Made by a program: the position numbers and the translations under genes. This document shows, piece by piece, positions 1 to 7,079 of a stretch of DNA of 15,351 nucleotides (positions are counted from its first letter, which is position 1; every line of letters starts with the position of its first letter). The notes under the pieces were generated by a model that was not told the DNA's origin, did no database searches, and saw only the letters and a program-made list of their open reading frames with translations. The DNA is from UBA1181 sp045113275 (GTDB taxonomy: Bacteria > Bacteroidota > Bacteroidia > Bacteroidales > Paludibacteraceae): positions 1-15,351 of the forward strand of contig JBGUIU010000234.1 of the NCBI GenBank assembly GCA_045113275.1, written 5' to 3'.

Positions 1-3
1 TGT

Positions 4-17
4 GTTGTTTAAACAAC
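4..17. promoter_or_regulatory. Perfect 14-bp palindrome, probable MarR operator
   Basis: The sequence GTTGTTTAAACAAC is identical to its own reverse complement. It directly abuts the -7 box at 18-25, so a protein bound here would sit between the -33 and -7 elements and block RNA polymerase. It lies about 50 bases upstream of a MarR-family gene, and many MarR dimers bind short inverted repeats in their own promoters. Two further AAACAA half-sites occur downstream at 47-52 and 57-62. The palindrome is seen directly; its use as an operator is inferred. Confidence 0.6.
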
Positions 18-25
18 TAAATTTG
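18..25 (+). promoter_or_regulatory. -7 promoter box for the marR efflux operon
   Basis: TAAATTTG matches the Bacteroidetes -7 consensus TAnnTTTG exactly. The expected -33 TTTG would fall just before the window, so it cannot be checked. Transcription would start near 31-34, leaving a leader of about 35 bases before the marR ATG at 69. Confidence 0.6.
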
Positions 26-68
26 CAACGTAATAAAGAACAATATAAACAATTTAAAACAACAAATT

Positions 69-536
69 ATGATTAAACAGTGGCCTGAGGACAAATGGGC
101 AAGCGAAATTGAGTTAGCTTTCGCTGTCATGAGTGGCAAAGTAAGTAATGCCGTTAACCGAGTATTAACCAGACAACTGCGCAATGCAGAGATTGACATT
201 ACGCCAGAACAGTGGTTGGTTCTAATGTGTTTATGGTTAGAAGTAGAAGGAGAACATCCAACACAAAACCAAATTGCACAAGCAACATTTAAAGATCGAC
301 CAAGCATCACTCGACTGGTACGTAACTTAGAGAGACAGGGATTGATTTACAGAACAGAAAAGGAAGGAGACAAACGAGCCAATTTCGTCAGATTGACAGA
401 AAAAGGCAAAGAACTAGAAATGAAAGTACGAGAAGTGACCCACAGAGGATTAGAATCAATCTTCTATGGATTTAGCGAAGAAGAAATTGACACCGCTATT
501 AAATTATTAGGAAGAGTATTTAACAACTTAGTATAA
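69..536 (+). CDS. MarR-family transcriptional regulator
   Basis: This is a 155-residue winged helix-turn-helix regulator, a normal MarR length. The DNA-binding core runs from about residue 45 to 115. The recognition-helix region is around 74-90 (DRPSITRLVRNLERQGLI). The wing carries the family pattern EGDKRANFVRLTEKGKE at 99-115, including D101 and R103. N- and C-terminal helices should form the dimer interface. The ATG at 69 gives the complete fold. It is the first gene of a run that continues with an outer-membrane channel, a periplasmic adaptor and two permeases, so it most likely represses that efflux operon and itself, and is released by a small-molecule ligand. The palindrome at 4-17 is the likely operator. 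The family is clear; the ligand cannot be read from sequence. Confidence 0.92.
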   Translation: MIKQWPEDKWASEIELAFAVMSGKVSNAVNRVLTRQLRNAEIDITPEQWLVLMCLWLEVEGEHPTQNQIAQATFKDRPSITRLVRNLERQGLIYRTEKEGDKRANFVRLTEKGKELEMKVREVTHRGLESIFYGFSEEEIDTAIKLLGRVFNNLV

Positions 537-556
537 CGAATTAAGTTTTCAAACAG

Positions 557-2035
557 ATGAGAGAGATTGCATTAATTATTGTAGGCTTACTCTGGACAGG
601 TTGTCTTTCAGCACAAAACGTCTATTCATTAGAGGATTGCAGAAAGATGGCATTGGATAACAACAAGACGGCCAAAATAGCGCAAGCAGAGAGTGACAAA
701 GCTGAGTATGAACGTAAAGCCGCATTTACAAAGTTTTTCCCAGAGTTATCTATCAAAGGTGCATATGTGCGCAATGGTGAGGAGACAAGTTTGATTGCAG
801 AAGACATGTATTTACCGATCGGAACACTTACAGAAAGTGGATTCGCATTTACACCAGACCAGATAAACAACAAATGGGTAAAAATGGGAGGCTTGTCCAT
901 CCCATTAGATGCGGAGGGAAAGCCATTCGATCCGAGAAGTAATCCGGAAAAAATCATGTGGAAACAATATACCACGATTCCGGCTGATGAGCTAACATTC
1001 GACACAAGGAACATATTCCTAGCATCTTTAAATCTGACCCAACCAGTCTTCATGGGAGGTAAGATCATAGCCTACAATAAGATATGCAAGCTTAAAAAAG
1101 AACTAGCCGACAGCAAGCTCAGCACTTTACAAGAAGAGATACTTGTAAAAACAGATGAGGCTTATTGGCAGATCGTTTCATTGAACAGTAAGAAGAAAGC
1201 CGTTGAAGGATTAATATCCCTGCTTGAAAAGATGGATAACGATGTCAAAGCACTAATCGAAACAGGCATGGCAACAAAAGCAGATGAATTATCTGTTTCC
1301 GTCAAAAAAAATGAAGCAGAAATGGCTCTCTTCAAAGTTCAAAACGGTATTCAACTATCTAAAATGTTGCTTGCCCAATACTGTGGACTTCCTATGAACG
1401 AAGACTACACATTGGAAGATGAGCAAAATGAATCCATTCAATTTTCTGAAACTGAGTCCATTGACATGAACGAAGTATATGAAAAGAGAAATGAGATTAA
1501 AAGTCTAACCCTTGCACAAGAGATATATAAACAAAAAGAACACATCGAACGAGCGAAACTGATGCCTAGCATAGCATTAATGGGATGTTATGCAGGTACA
1601 AATCCAAACATCAAGGAAGGATTCGAAAATAAATTCGGATTCGACTGGCATGTCGGAGTTGTAGTCAACATACCTCTGCTCCACTGGGGAGAGAACATCT
1701 TCACTCTGAAAGCTGCTAAATGCGAAACAGAAATTGCTCGATACAAAGAAGATGAGGCCAAAGAGAAGATTGAGCTACAGGTTAACCAAAGCCTGCTCAA
1801 TCACTCTGAGGCACTCCGTAAACTTAACATATCCGCCCGCAATCTAGAAAAAGCGGAAGAGAACCTGAAACATGCCACCCTGGGATTTGAAGAAGGTGTG
1901 ATCCCTGCTGCAAACCTGATGGAGGCACAAACGGCATGGCTCTCTGCCAAATCCAGTCAGATCGAGGCGGAAATCGAAGCCAAGATTAGTGAAATAAACT
2001 ACAAAAAAGCAACAGGAAACTTGAAAGAAAAATAA
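557..2035 (+). CDS. TolC-family outer-membrane efflux channel
   Basis: This 492-residue protein has an N-terminal signal peptide (about residues 1-19, likely cut after LSA before QNVYSLEDC). The mature start, YSLEDCRKMALDNN, is typical of TolC/OEP proteins. Two long alpha-helical repeats follow, rich in K, E, A and L with coiled-coil spacing (roughly 180-270 and 385-490), separated by beta-strand segments including the NIPLLHWGE region. Trimeric members form a channel across the outer membrane and periplasm and dock onto HlyD-type adaptors, which is exactly the next gene. A cysteine in the signal peptide (WTGC) resembles a lipobox, but the residue at -3 is W rather than a small aliphatic, so signal peptidase I cleavage is more likely. 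It starts 20 bases after marR. Substrate unknown. Confidence 0.9.
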   Translation: MREIALIIVGLLWTGCLSAQNVYSLEDCRKMALDNNKTAKIAQAESDKAEYERKAAFTKFFPELSIKGAYVRNGEETSLIAEDMYLPIGTLTESGFAFTPDQINNKWVKMGGLSIPLDAEGKPFDPRSNPEKIMWKQYTTIPADELTFDTRNIFLASLNLTQPVFMGGKIIAYNKICKLKKELADSKLSTLQEEILVKTDEAYWQIVSLNSKKKAVEGLISLLEKMDNDVKALIETGMATKADELSVSVKKNEAEMALFKVQNGIQLSKMLLAQYCGLPMNEDYTLEDEQNESIQFSETESIDMNEVYEKRNEIKSLTLAQEIYKQKEHIERAKLMPSIALMGCYAGTNPNIKEGFENKFGFDWHVGVVVNIPLLHWGENIFTLKAAKCETEIARYKEDEAKEKIELQVNQSLLNHSEALRKLNISARNLEKAEENLKHATLGFEEGVIPAANLMEAQTAWLSAKSSQIEAEIEAKISEINYKKATGNLKEK

Positions 2036-2067
2036 AAACGAATTGAGAAATTTTAAATCATAACATC

Positions 2068-3063
2068 ATGAGTAAATATAACAAAGGAAACAACGTAAAT
2101 ATAGCTATCGCTTTCGTTGTACTTTTAACAATCGTACTTGGAATCACTTTGATTGGAATTTTCACCATGAAGTCTGATTCTGAAATCATCCAAGGTGAAG
2201 TGGAATTCACCCAAATCCGTGTTTCTGGCAAGTTACCTGCACGAATTGACAAATTTTGCGTTAAAGAAGGTGAATATGTAGGCGAAGGAGATACGCTCGT
2301 TCTTCTAGATAGCCCAGAGATTCAAGCTAAAATGCAACAAGCCCGCGCCGCTGAAAAAGCAGCATCAGCCATCAACCAAAAAGCAAACAAAGGTGCAACT
2401 GAAGAACAAATCAAAGCAGCTTACGAAATGTGGCAAAAAGCACAAGCTGGACTTGAAGTGGCAAAGAAATCTTTTGATCGTGTACAAGCATTATACGAGA
2501 AAGAGGTAATCCCTGCACAAAAAAGAGATGAGGCGGAAGCTAACTACAAAGCCATGCTGGCAACTGAACAAGCAGCTAAATCACAATATGACATGGCCAT
2601 GAAGGGTGCAACAGACGAAGAGAAAGATGCCGCACTAGCCCAATTAAACAGAGCAAAAGGTGCCGTAGCTGAGGTTCGCTCTTATATGTCAGAAACCATC
2701 CTTACCTCTCCTATCTCAGGAAAAGTGGCAGAGATATTCCCTCAAAGAGGTGAATTAGTTGGTTCTGGTGCTCCTATCATGAACATCATCGATACAGCTG
2801 ATGTATGGGTTACATTCAACATCCAAGAAAAATATTGTGCTAACTTTGCAGAGGGAACCACCTTCAAAGCAACGATCCCTGCACTAAATGACAAAGAAGT
2901 TGAATTACGCGTTAATTATATAAAAGACTTAGGTTCATTTGCTGCATGGAAAGCAACAAAGGCAACAGGAGAGTTTGACTCCAAAACATTTGAAGTAAGA
3001 GCTATCCCAACTGATAAAATTGAAGGACTCATCAGCGGCATGTCCGTAATCATTAAAAAGTGA
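2068..3063 (+). CDS. HlyD/EmrA-like periplasmic adaptor (membrane fusion protein)
   Basis: The protein has 331 residues. A single N-terminal membrane anchor (about 11-33) is followed by the first half of a lipoyl/barrel-sandwich domain (about 48-83, with GEYVGEGDTLVLLDSPE). A long A/K/E/Q-rich alpha-helical hairpin follows (about 84-205). The second lipoyl half is at about 211-243 (TSPISGKVAEIFPQRGELV), and a beta-barrel domain makes up the rest, ending in GLISGMSVIIKK. This layout is diagnostic of HlyD-family adaptors that bridge an inner-membrane pump to TolC. It resembles the YhiI type that accompanies ABC-2 permeases more than the RND-partner AcrA type, which is normally a lipoprotein. 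The gene lies 32 bases after the channel gene and 13 bases before the first permease. Confidence 0.92.
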   Translation: MSKYNKGNNVNIAIAFVVLLTIVLGITLIGIFTMKSDSEIIQGEVEFTQIRVSGKLPARIDKFCVKEGEYVGEGDTLVLLDSPEIQAKMQQARAAEKAASAINQKANKGATEEQIKAAYEMWQKAQAGLEVAKKSFDRVQALYEKEVIPAQKRDEAEANYKAMLATEQAAKSQYDMAMKGATDEEKDAALAQLNRAKGAVAEVRSYMSETILTSPISGKVAEIFPQRGELVGSGAPIMNIIDTADVWVTFNIQEKYCANFAEGTTFKATIPALNDKEVELRVNYIKDLGSFAAWKATKATGEFDSKTFEVRAIPTDKIEGLISGMSVIIKK

Positions 3064-3076
3064 TTCTTACATTTCA

Positions 3077-4255
3077 ATGGAAAACTATTCAACCATAAAA
3101 AGAATTTGGATGATCATGATACGAGAATGGAGGTTGCTCACATCTCGTAGACTATACATATCGGTCATGATTGGTGCGCCCATCCTGTGCATAGTGTTTT
3201 TCTTGACACTGATGCAGGATGGTCTTCCTAATGAAATGCCGGTAGCTGTGGTGGATATGGATATGTCTAACATATCTAGAAGACTGACCCGACAACTTGA
3301 TGCCTTCAAACAAACGAATGTAGTCACCAAATGTACATCATTCAGTGAGGCAAGACAGCTGATGCAGGAAGGCAAGGTGTACGGCATCTACTACATTCCA
3401 GAAGGATTAGAACACGACATCCTATCATTCAGACAACCGAAAGTCTCCTTCTACACCAACAATTCTTACATTGTTGCAGGATCGCTGTTATTCCGAGACA
3501 TGAAGACCTTGTCTGTGTTAGGATCGGCTGCAGTCGGCAAAGAAATGCGCACGGCTAAAGGACAAACAGAGGAACAAGCAATGGCTGAGTTGCAACCTAT
3601 AGCCATTGAGTCGCATCCCATCGGTAACCCATGGGTTAACTATGCTATTTATTTATGCAATGTAATCCTACCCGGCTTACTCTGTGTCATCATCATCATC
3701 ACCACTGTGTATGCTCTTGGATCGGAAGTGAAACAAAGACGATCCAGGAACCTATTACGCATCGCCAAAGATGATATGTTCACCGTTATCGTTGGAAAAC
3801 TGTTACCTCATACGTTGATTTATCTATTAATGATCACGTTCATTGAGGTCACATTATATGGTTATATGCAATTCCCATGTAAAAACGGATTATGCTCCAT
3901 GCTGATCGTATCCTATCTATTTGTACTAGCCTGTCAATCACTGGCTGTATTCTTCTATTCCCTGATACCCATCATGAGAATCTCTCTGAGCATCTCCGCT
4001 TTCTTCTGTATGCTTTCATTCTCCATCAGCGGATTCACATTCCCTGTAAGTGAGATGCACCCAATCATACAGACATGGGCTAAAGTATTTCCACTCAGAC
4101 ATTTCTTCCTACTATATGTGGACAATGCCTTGAACGGAATACCTTTCTGTTATTCATGGACCTCCTACTTGGCATTGACACTATTCCTGTTCTTGCCAAT
4201 TTTGAGTTCGAAACGACTACATACAGTTTATAAATACGATGTCTATGACATCTAA
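3077..4255 (+). CDS. ABC-2 type permease, first of a pair (YhhJ-like)
   Basis: This 392-residue inner-membrane protein has the ABC2_membrane_3 layout. One membrane helix near the N-terminus (about 29-46) is followed by a large periplasmic domain (about 50-188). A cluster of five helices comes next (about 190-213, 243-262, 273-296, 300-322 and 360-376). Family signatures seen are the AVVDMD strand start at 57-62, the NPWVNYAIYLCNVILPG region at 184-200, and SGFTFPVSEMHP at 318-329. There is no Walker A or ABC signature, so it cannot hydrolyse ATP by itself. It probably forms a heterodimer with the next gene product and feeds the HlyD/TolC conduit. Several family members export drugs or lipophilic compounds; the substrate here is unknown. 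Confidence 0.88.
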   Translation: MENYSTIKRIWMIMIREWRLLTSRRLYISVMIGAPILCIVFFLTLMQDGLPNEMPVAVVDMDMSNISRRLTRQLDAFKQTNVVTKCTSFSEARQLMQEGKVYGIYYIPEGLEHDILSFRQPKVSFYTNNSYIVAGSLLFRDMKTLSVLGSAAVGKEMRTAKGQTEEQAMAELQPIAIESHPIGNPWVNYAIYLCNVILPGLLCVIIIITTVYALGSEVKQRRSRNLLRIAKDDMFTVIVGKLLPHTLIYLLMITFIEVTLYGYMQFPCKNGLCSMLIVSYLFVLACQSLAVFFYSLIPIMRISLSISAFFCMLSFSISGFTFPVSEMHPIIQTWAKVFPLRHFFLLYVDNALNGIPFCYSWTSYLALTLFLFLPILSSKRLHTVYKYDVYDI

Positions 4256-4266
4256 AAAACGACAAC

Positions 4267-5460
4267 ATGATAAATCGATTTTTCAAACAGATACGAAACG
4301 GATTTTCTGATTTATTGATAGTCTGGTATGATGAATTCCGAAATGTTTTATCGGACGCTGCAGTGCTTCTTCTATTTTTCGCGGCACCTCTTTTCTACCC
4401 TATTGTATATGGTTTGATATACAATCAGGAAGTAGCAAAAGAAGCCAAACTGGTGGTCGTTGACGATTGTAATTCTCCTGAATCAAGAGAATTCCGTCGC
4501 CTATGTGATGCATCGAGAGATATTCAAGTCGTGGCAATATGCACAGACATGGAAGAAGCGAAAGAACTGCTCCGACAAAAAGAAGCATTCGGCATCATGA
4601 GATTTCCCAAAGATTTCTCTAGAAACATCGCCCACAAAGAGAAAGCAACAATTCAACTCTACTCCGATATGAGTAGTCTATTGTATTATAAATGTTTTCT
4701 GCTAACGGCTACGGAAGTATCTCTCAAGATGAACAAGGATATACAAATCGCACGCATGAACAATGCTACGAACCGAGAAGCTGAAGTGGAGACAACACCT
4801 CTTGCCTATGAGGAAGTGGCAATGTACAACCCCCAAAGCGGATTTGACAGTTTCTTATTACCAGCATTCCTAATGCTTCTGATTCAGCAAACCTTGGTTA
4901 TCGGAATATGCGTATTGGCAGGCTCAACCTACGATCAGAAAAAATTCCATCGTCTGAAGCCTATCTTGCGTCATAAGAGAGGTACATTCAGAATCGTATT
5001 CGGTAAAACGCTCTGCTATTTAATGATATATCTAACCATGAGCTTCTATTTGTTGTGGATTGTGCCAATGATCTTCTCATTACCACAAATCGGCAACCCA
5101 ATAGAAATCGTCGGTTTCATCTTACCTTATATCATTGCATGTACCTTCTTTGGTATGACCTTGAGTATTTTTATCAAAGAAAAAGAAACAGCATACGTAG
5201 CATTAGTATTCTTATCCATTATATTCTTGTTCATCTCAGGAATATCATGGCCAGGTTCAGCGATTCCAGATTTTTGGAGATATGTCAGCTATCTGCTGCC
5301 TAGTACCTTTGGCGTACAAGGATTCGTCAAAATCAATACGATGGGAGCATCCATTCCAGACATCGCTTTCGAATACCGTGGTCTGTTAATTCAAATTGTC
5401 ATATACTTCATTACCGCATGTCTAATCTACAGACACAGAATCAATAAAGAGTGCGTGTAA
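4267..5460 (+). CDS. ABC-2 type permease, second of a pair
   Basis: This 397-residue protein has the same architecture as its upstream neighbour, suggesting an old duplication that diverged into heterodimer partners. There is a first helix at about 31-51, a periplasmic domain at about 55-192 beginning KLVVVDD, and five further helices at about 194-217, 247-270, 279-302, 309-326 and 372-387. Family motifs are NPQSGFDSFLLPAFLM at 188-203 and SGISWPGSAIPDFW at 324-337. It starts 11 bases after the first permease. No nucleotide-binding domain is fused to it or encoded next to it, which is unusual for an ABC transporter. The energising ATPase is either elsewhere in the genome or absent. Confidence 0.88.
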   Translation: MINRFFKQIRNGFSDLLIVWYDEFRNVLSDAAVLLLFFAAPLFYPIVYGLIYNQEVAKEAKLVVVDDCNSPESREFRRLCDASRDIQVVAICTDMEEAKELLRQKEAFGIMRFPKDFSRNIAHKEKATIQLYSDMSSLLYYKCFLLTATEVSLKMNKDIQIARMNNATNREAEVETTPLAYEEVAMYNPQSGFDSFLLPAFLMLLIQQTLVIGICVLAGSTYDQKKFHRLKPILRHKRGTFRIVFGKTLCYLMIYLTMSFYLLWIVPMIFSLPQIGNPIEIVGFILPYIIACTFFGMTLSIFIKEKETAYVALVFLSIIFLFISGISWPGSAIPDFWRYVSYLLPSTFGVQGFVKINTMGASIPDIAFEYRGLLIQIVIYFITACLIYRHRINKECV

Positions 5461-5483
5461 TACTAACTGGAACGCATATACGT

Positions 5484-6032
5484 ATGAAATATCTAATTGT
5501 ATCGGACATCCATGGAGACTTGTTTCGCTTGAAACAAGTACTCCATTTTTTTCATAATAACAAGTACGACCTCTTGATCATCCTTGGTGATATTCTCAAC
5601 TACGGGCCACGGAATGGTGTTCCCGAAGGTCTTGACGCTCAAGGCATTGCCAACACACTCAATTCTCTTTCTGATAAGATTGTTGCAGTAAGAGGCAATT
5701 GCGACTCCGAAGTAGATCAAATGCTTCTGAACTTTCCAATGATGTCCGATTATTCTCTGCTGATAGCCAATGGGAAAAAGATTTTCCTGACGCATGGACA
5801 TATCTACAATCCTGAGCATTTATCTAAATTGAATGTCGATGTCTTATGCTATGGTCATACCCATCTTTGGCAACTAGAAAAAAAAGAAGAGCTGATCATC
5901 TGTAATACAGGTAGCATTACATTCCCGAAGGATAACAGAGAAGCAACCTTTGCCACATTAGACGAAGACAATATGCTTCGAATCCGAGATCTTGAAGGTG
6001 AAATCGTAAAAGAAATAAACTGTTTATGCTAG
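5484..6032 (+). CDS. yfcE: YfcE-like metallophosphoesterase
   Basis: The protein has 182 residues, close to the E. coli YfcE length of 184, and matches it along its length. It carries the calcineurin-like two-metal motifs: SDIHGD (D8, H10), LGDILNYGPRN (D36), RGNCDSEVDQM (N72), LTHGH (H104) and YGHTH (H125, H127). E. coli YfcE is a Mn-dependent phosphodiesterase active on artificial phosphodiesters, with no settled physiological substrate. The frame is also open from a GTG at 5451, inside the end of the permease gene, but the ATG at 5484 places the first residues directly at the MKYLIVSDIH strand, so I chose it. It lies 23 bases after the second permease and overlaps the next gene by 7 bases, so it is probably co-transcribed with the efflux genes. 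Whether it serves them is unknown. Confidence 0.9.
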   Translation: MKYLIVSDIHGDLFRLKQVLHFFHNNKYDLLIILGDILNYGPRNGVPEGLDAQGIANTLNSLSDKIVAVRGNCDSEVDQMLLNFPMMSDYSLLIANGKKIFLTHGHIYNPEHLSKLNVDVLCYGHTHLWQLEKKEELIICNTGSITFPKDNREATFATLDEDNMLRIRDLEGEIVKEINCLC

Positions 6033-6724
6033 GCACAATAGTCAACACATGCACCATTCTTATAGGTAGCACATTAGGTTGTTTATTACGAAAAGGAATA
6101 GGCGATAAGTATAAAAAAGCATTGTTCGACGGACTTGGTCTCTGTTGTTTAGTCCTAGGTATGAATGCCGCATTACCGAATATGTCTAAATCAGAATATC
6201 CTGTACTGTTCATTCTGAGCATAGCGATTGGAGGCTTAATCGGCACAAGACTGAACATTGAAGGTCGAATAGAACAGATCTCTCAAAACAACAAAGGAGG
6301 CATACAAGGACTGACGACTGGTGTATTGCTTTATTGCATAGGGACATTCAGTATCGTAGGACCAGTGTTATCGGCATTGTCCCCTAGTCATGGATGGGCC
6401 TTCGATGAGCCTGAGAATACGTTTTTATATACTAATGCCACACTCGACCTGGTCAGTTCTGCTGTTTTAGCAGCTTCTTACGGTAGAATCATGTTGATTG
6501 CCGCCCCTATTCTTTTCTGCTGGCAAAGTTTATTCTACATGATTGCTTACTATTTTAGTGCTGCCATGCCTGAATCAATGCGCATAGAATTAAGCATCGT
6601 AGGAGGTGTGCTGATTATCAGTTCCGGACTTTCGATTCTCAACATCAAGAATTGTAAAACCGTCAATTTATTACCTTCGCTGCTGATTCCTATACTATTC
6701 TATACGATAAAGGAATTAATATAA
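6026..6724 (+). CDS. DUF554 (YqgA-like) membrane protein
   Basis: This 232-residue, highly hydrophobic protein has about seven membrane segments. Its start, MLGTIVNTCTILIGSTLG, with a small basic segment (LRKGIGDKYKKAL), is typical of DUF554/YqgA. The later GVLLYCIGTFSIVGPVLSAL stretch (99-118) and the conserved D141 in NATLDLVSSAVLAASYG also fit. Family members are described only as possible transporters or channels, and no substrate is established. The segment between residues 114 and 137 looks more divergent and longer than the common GSI..DGL pattern of the family. Its ATG overlaps the yfcE stop by 7 bases, indicating translational coupling. It is the last gene before a probable terminator. 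Confidence 0.85.
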   Translation: MLGTIVNTCTILIGSTLGCLLRKGIGDKYKKALFDGLGLCCLVLGMNAALPNMSKSEYPVLFILSIAIGGLIGTRLNIEGRIEQISQNNKGGIQGLTTGVLLYCIGTFSIVGPVLSALSPSHGWAFDEPENTFLYTNATLDLVSSAVLAASYGRIMLIAAPILFCWQSLFYMIAYYFSAAMPESMRIELSIVGGVLIISSGLSILNIKNCKTVNLLPSLLIPILFYTIKELI

Positions 6725-6754
6725 GCACGCTCACCCCCTACAGAAACCAATCAT

Positions 6755-6786
6755 CCATCTTTTTTGATGAAAAAGCATGGGTTTTT
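6755..6786 (+). terminator. Probable terminator of the marR-DUF554 operon
   Basis: CCAT at 6755-6758 pairs with ATGG at 6777-6780, and CTTTTT at 6759-6764 pairs with AAAAAG at 6770-6775, with one bulged C at 6776 and a five-base loop. A run of five T follows at 6782-6786. The stem is A/T-rich, so this is weaker than the other terminators here, but it sits 30 bases after the last stop codon and just before an independent tRNA promoter. Confidence 0.5.
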
Positions 6787-6796
6787 GCCTTTAAAA

Positions 6797-6828
6797 TTTG
6801 GATATGTAAAAACAAAGTTATAGTTTTG
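6797..6828 (+). promoter_or_regulatory. Bacteroidetes-type promoter of tRNA-Cys
   Basis: A -33 TTTG at 6797-6800 and a -7 box TAGTTTTG at 6821-6828 are separated by 20 bases. This fits the Bacteroidetes consensus TTTG-N19 to 21-TAnnTTTG exactly. Transcription would start around 6834-6838, a few bases before the mature tRNA at 6844. It is the best promoter match in the window and supports the taxonomic placement. Confidence 0.85.
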
Positions 6829-6843
6829 CACCACAAATCAAAT

Positions 6844-6914
6844 GGTTCCTTGGCCGAGCGGTTAGGTACCGGTCTGCAAAACCGTTTACAGCAGTTCGAA
6901 TCTGCTAGGAACCT
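6844..6914 (+). tRNA. tRNA-Cys (anticodon GCA)
   Basis: The 71-base cloverleaf has acceptor strands GGTTCCT (6844-6850) and AGGAACC (6907-6913), seven perfect pairs, followed by discriminator T6914. A U at this position is an identity element of bacterial tRNA-Cys. The D arm has a three-pair stem (6853-6855 with 6865-6867). The anticodon loop is 6874-6880 with GCA at 6876-6878. The T arm is AGCAG, loop TTCGAAT, CTGCT (6890-6906). The outermost anticodon-stem position (6869/6885) is a C-U mismatch. The 3' CCA is not encoded; CAA follows T6914, so CCA must be added by nucleotidyltransferase. Confidence 0.97.
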
Positions 6915-6915
6915 C

Positions 6916-6950
6916 AAGGCGCAATCATCTAGGTTGCGCTTGATTTTTTT
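6916..6950 (+). terminator. Terminator after tRNA-Cys
   Basis: GCGCAA at 6919-6924 pairs with TTGCGC at 6934-6939, and can be extended by AA/TT across a bulged G at 6918. Seven T follow at 6944-6950. It starts two bases after the mature tRNA end, so the tRNA is an independent single-gene transcript. Confidence 0.8.
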
Positions 6951-7079
6951 AGATGGATCATAGTCTTAATAGAATAATAGGGCTAACACCCTCCTGAAAC
7001 AAAAGTGTTTTTTCTATCAAATGGCTAAACATGGCATCACAACCAACTAATTTTCGCCACGAGAAATAAAAAATATAAC
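6951..7079 (+). other. Leader region of the TonB-dependent receptor gene, no clear promoter
   Basis: This gap of about 130 bases between the tRNA terminator and the receptor start contains no TTTG tetramer on the plus strand, so no standard Bacteroidetes promoter can be placed. The nearest -7-like string is TAATTTTC at 7048-7055. Two small, mutually exclusive hairpins are possible: GGG/CCC at 6980-6991, and AACAC at 6985-6989 with GTGTT at 7005-7009 before a T run. Neither is strong. An alternative sigma factor or activator may drive this gene. Confidence 0.35.

Noticed and set aside
596..613. Lipobox-like WTGC in the TolC-family signal peptide
   Set aside because: The -3 residue is tryptophan, and a good signal peptidase I site (LSA before Q) follows, so lipidation is not supported.
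622..1068. Long open frames antisense to the TolC, permease, MATE and fba genes
   Set aside because: They lie opposite clearly coding genes, show no family resemblance or start signals, and are shadows of the true reading frames.
5451..5483. GTG start giving yfcE an 11-residue N-terminal extension overlapping the permease gene
   Set aside because: The extension has no counterpart in YfcE, and the ATG at 5484 starts exactly at the conserved first strand.
6980..7013. Possible riboswitch or attenuator before the receptor gene
   Set aside because: Only short five- and three-pair stems are possible, and the region is too small and lacks conserved elements for a cobalamin, TPP or similar riboswitch.
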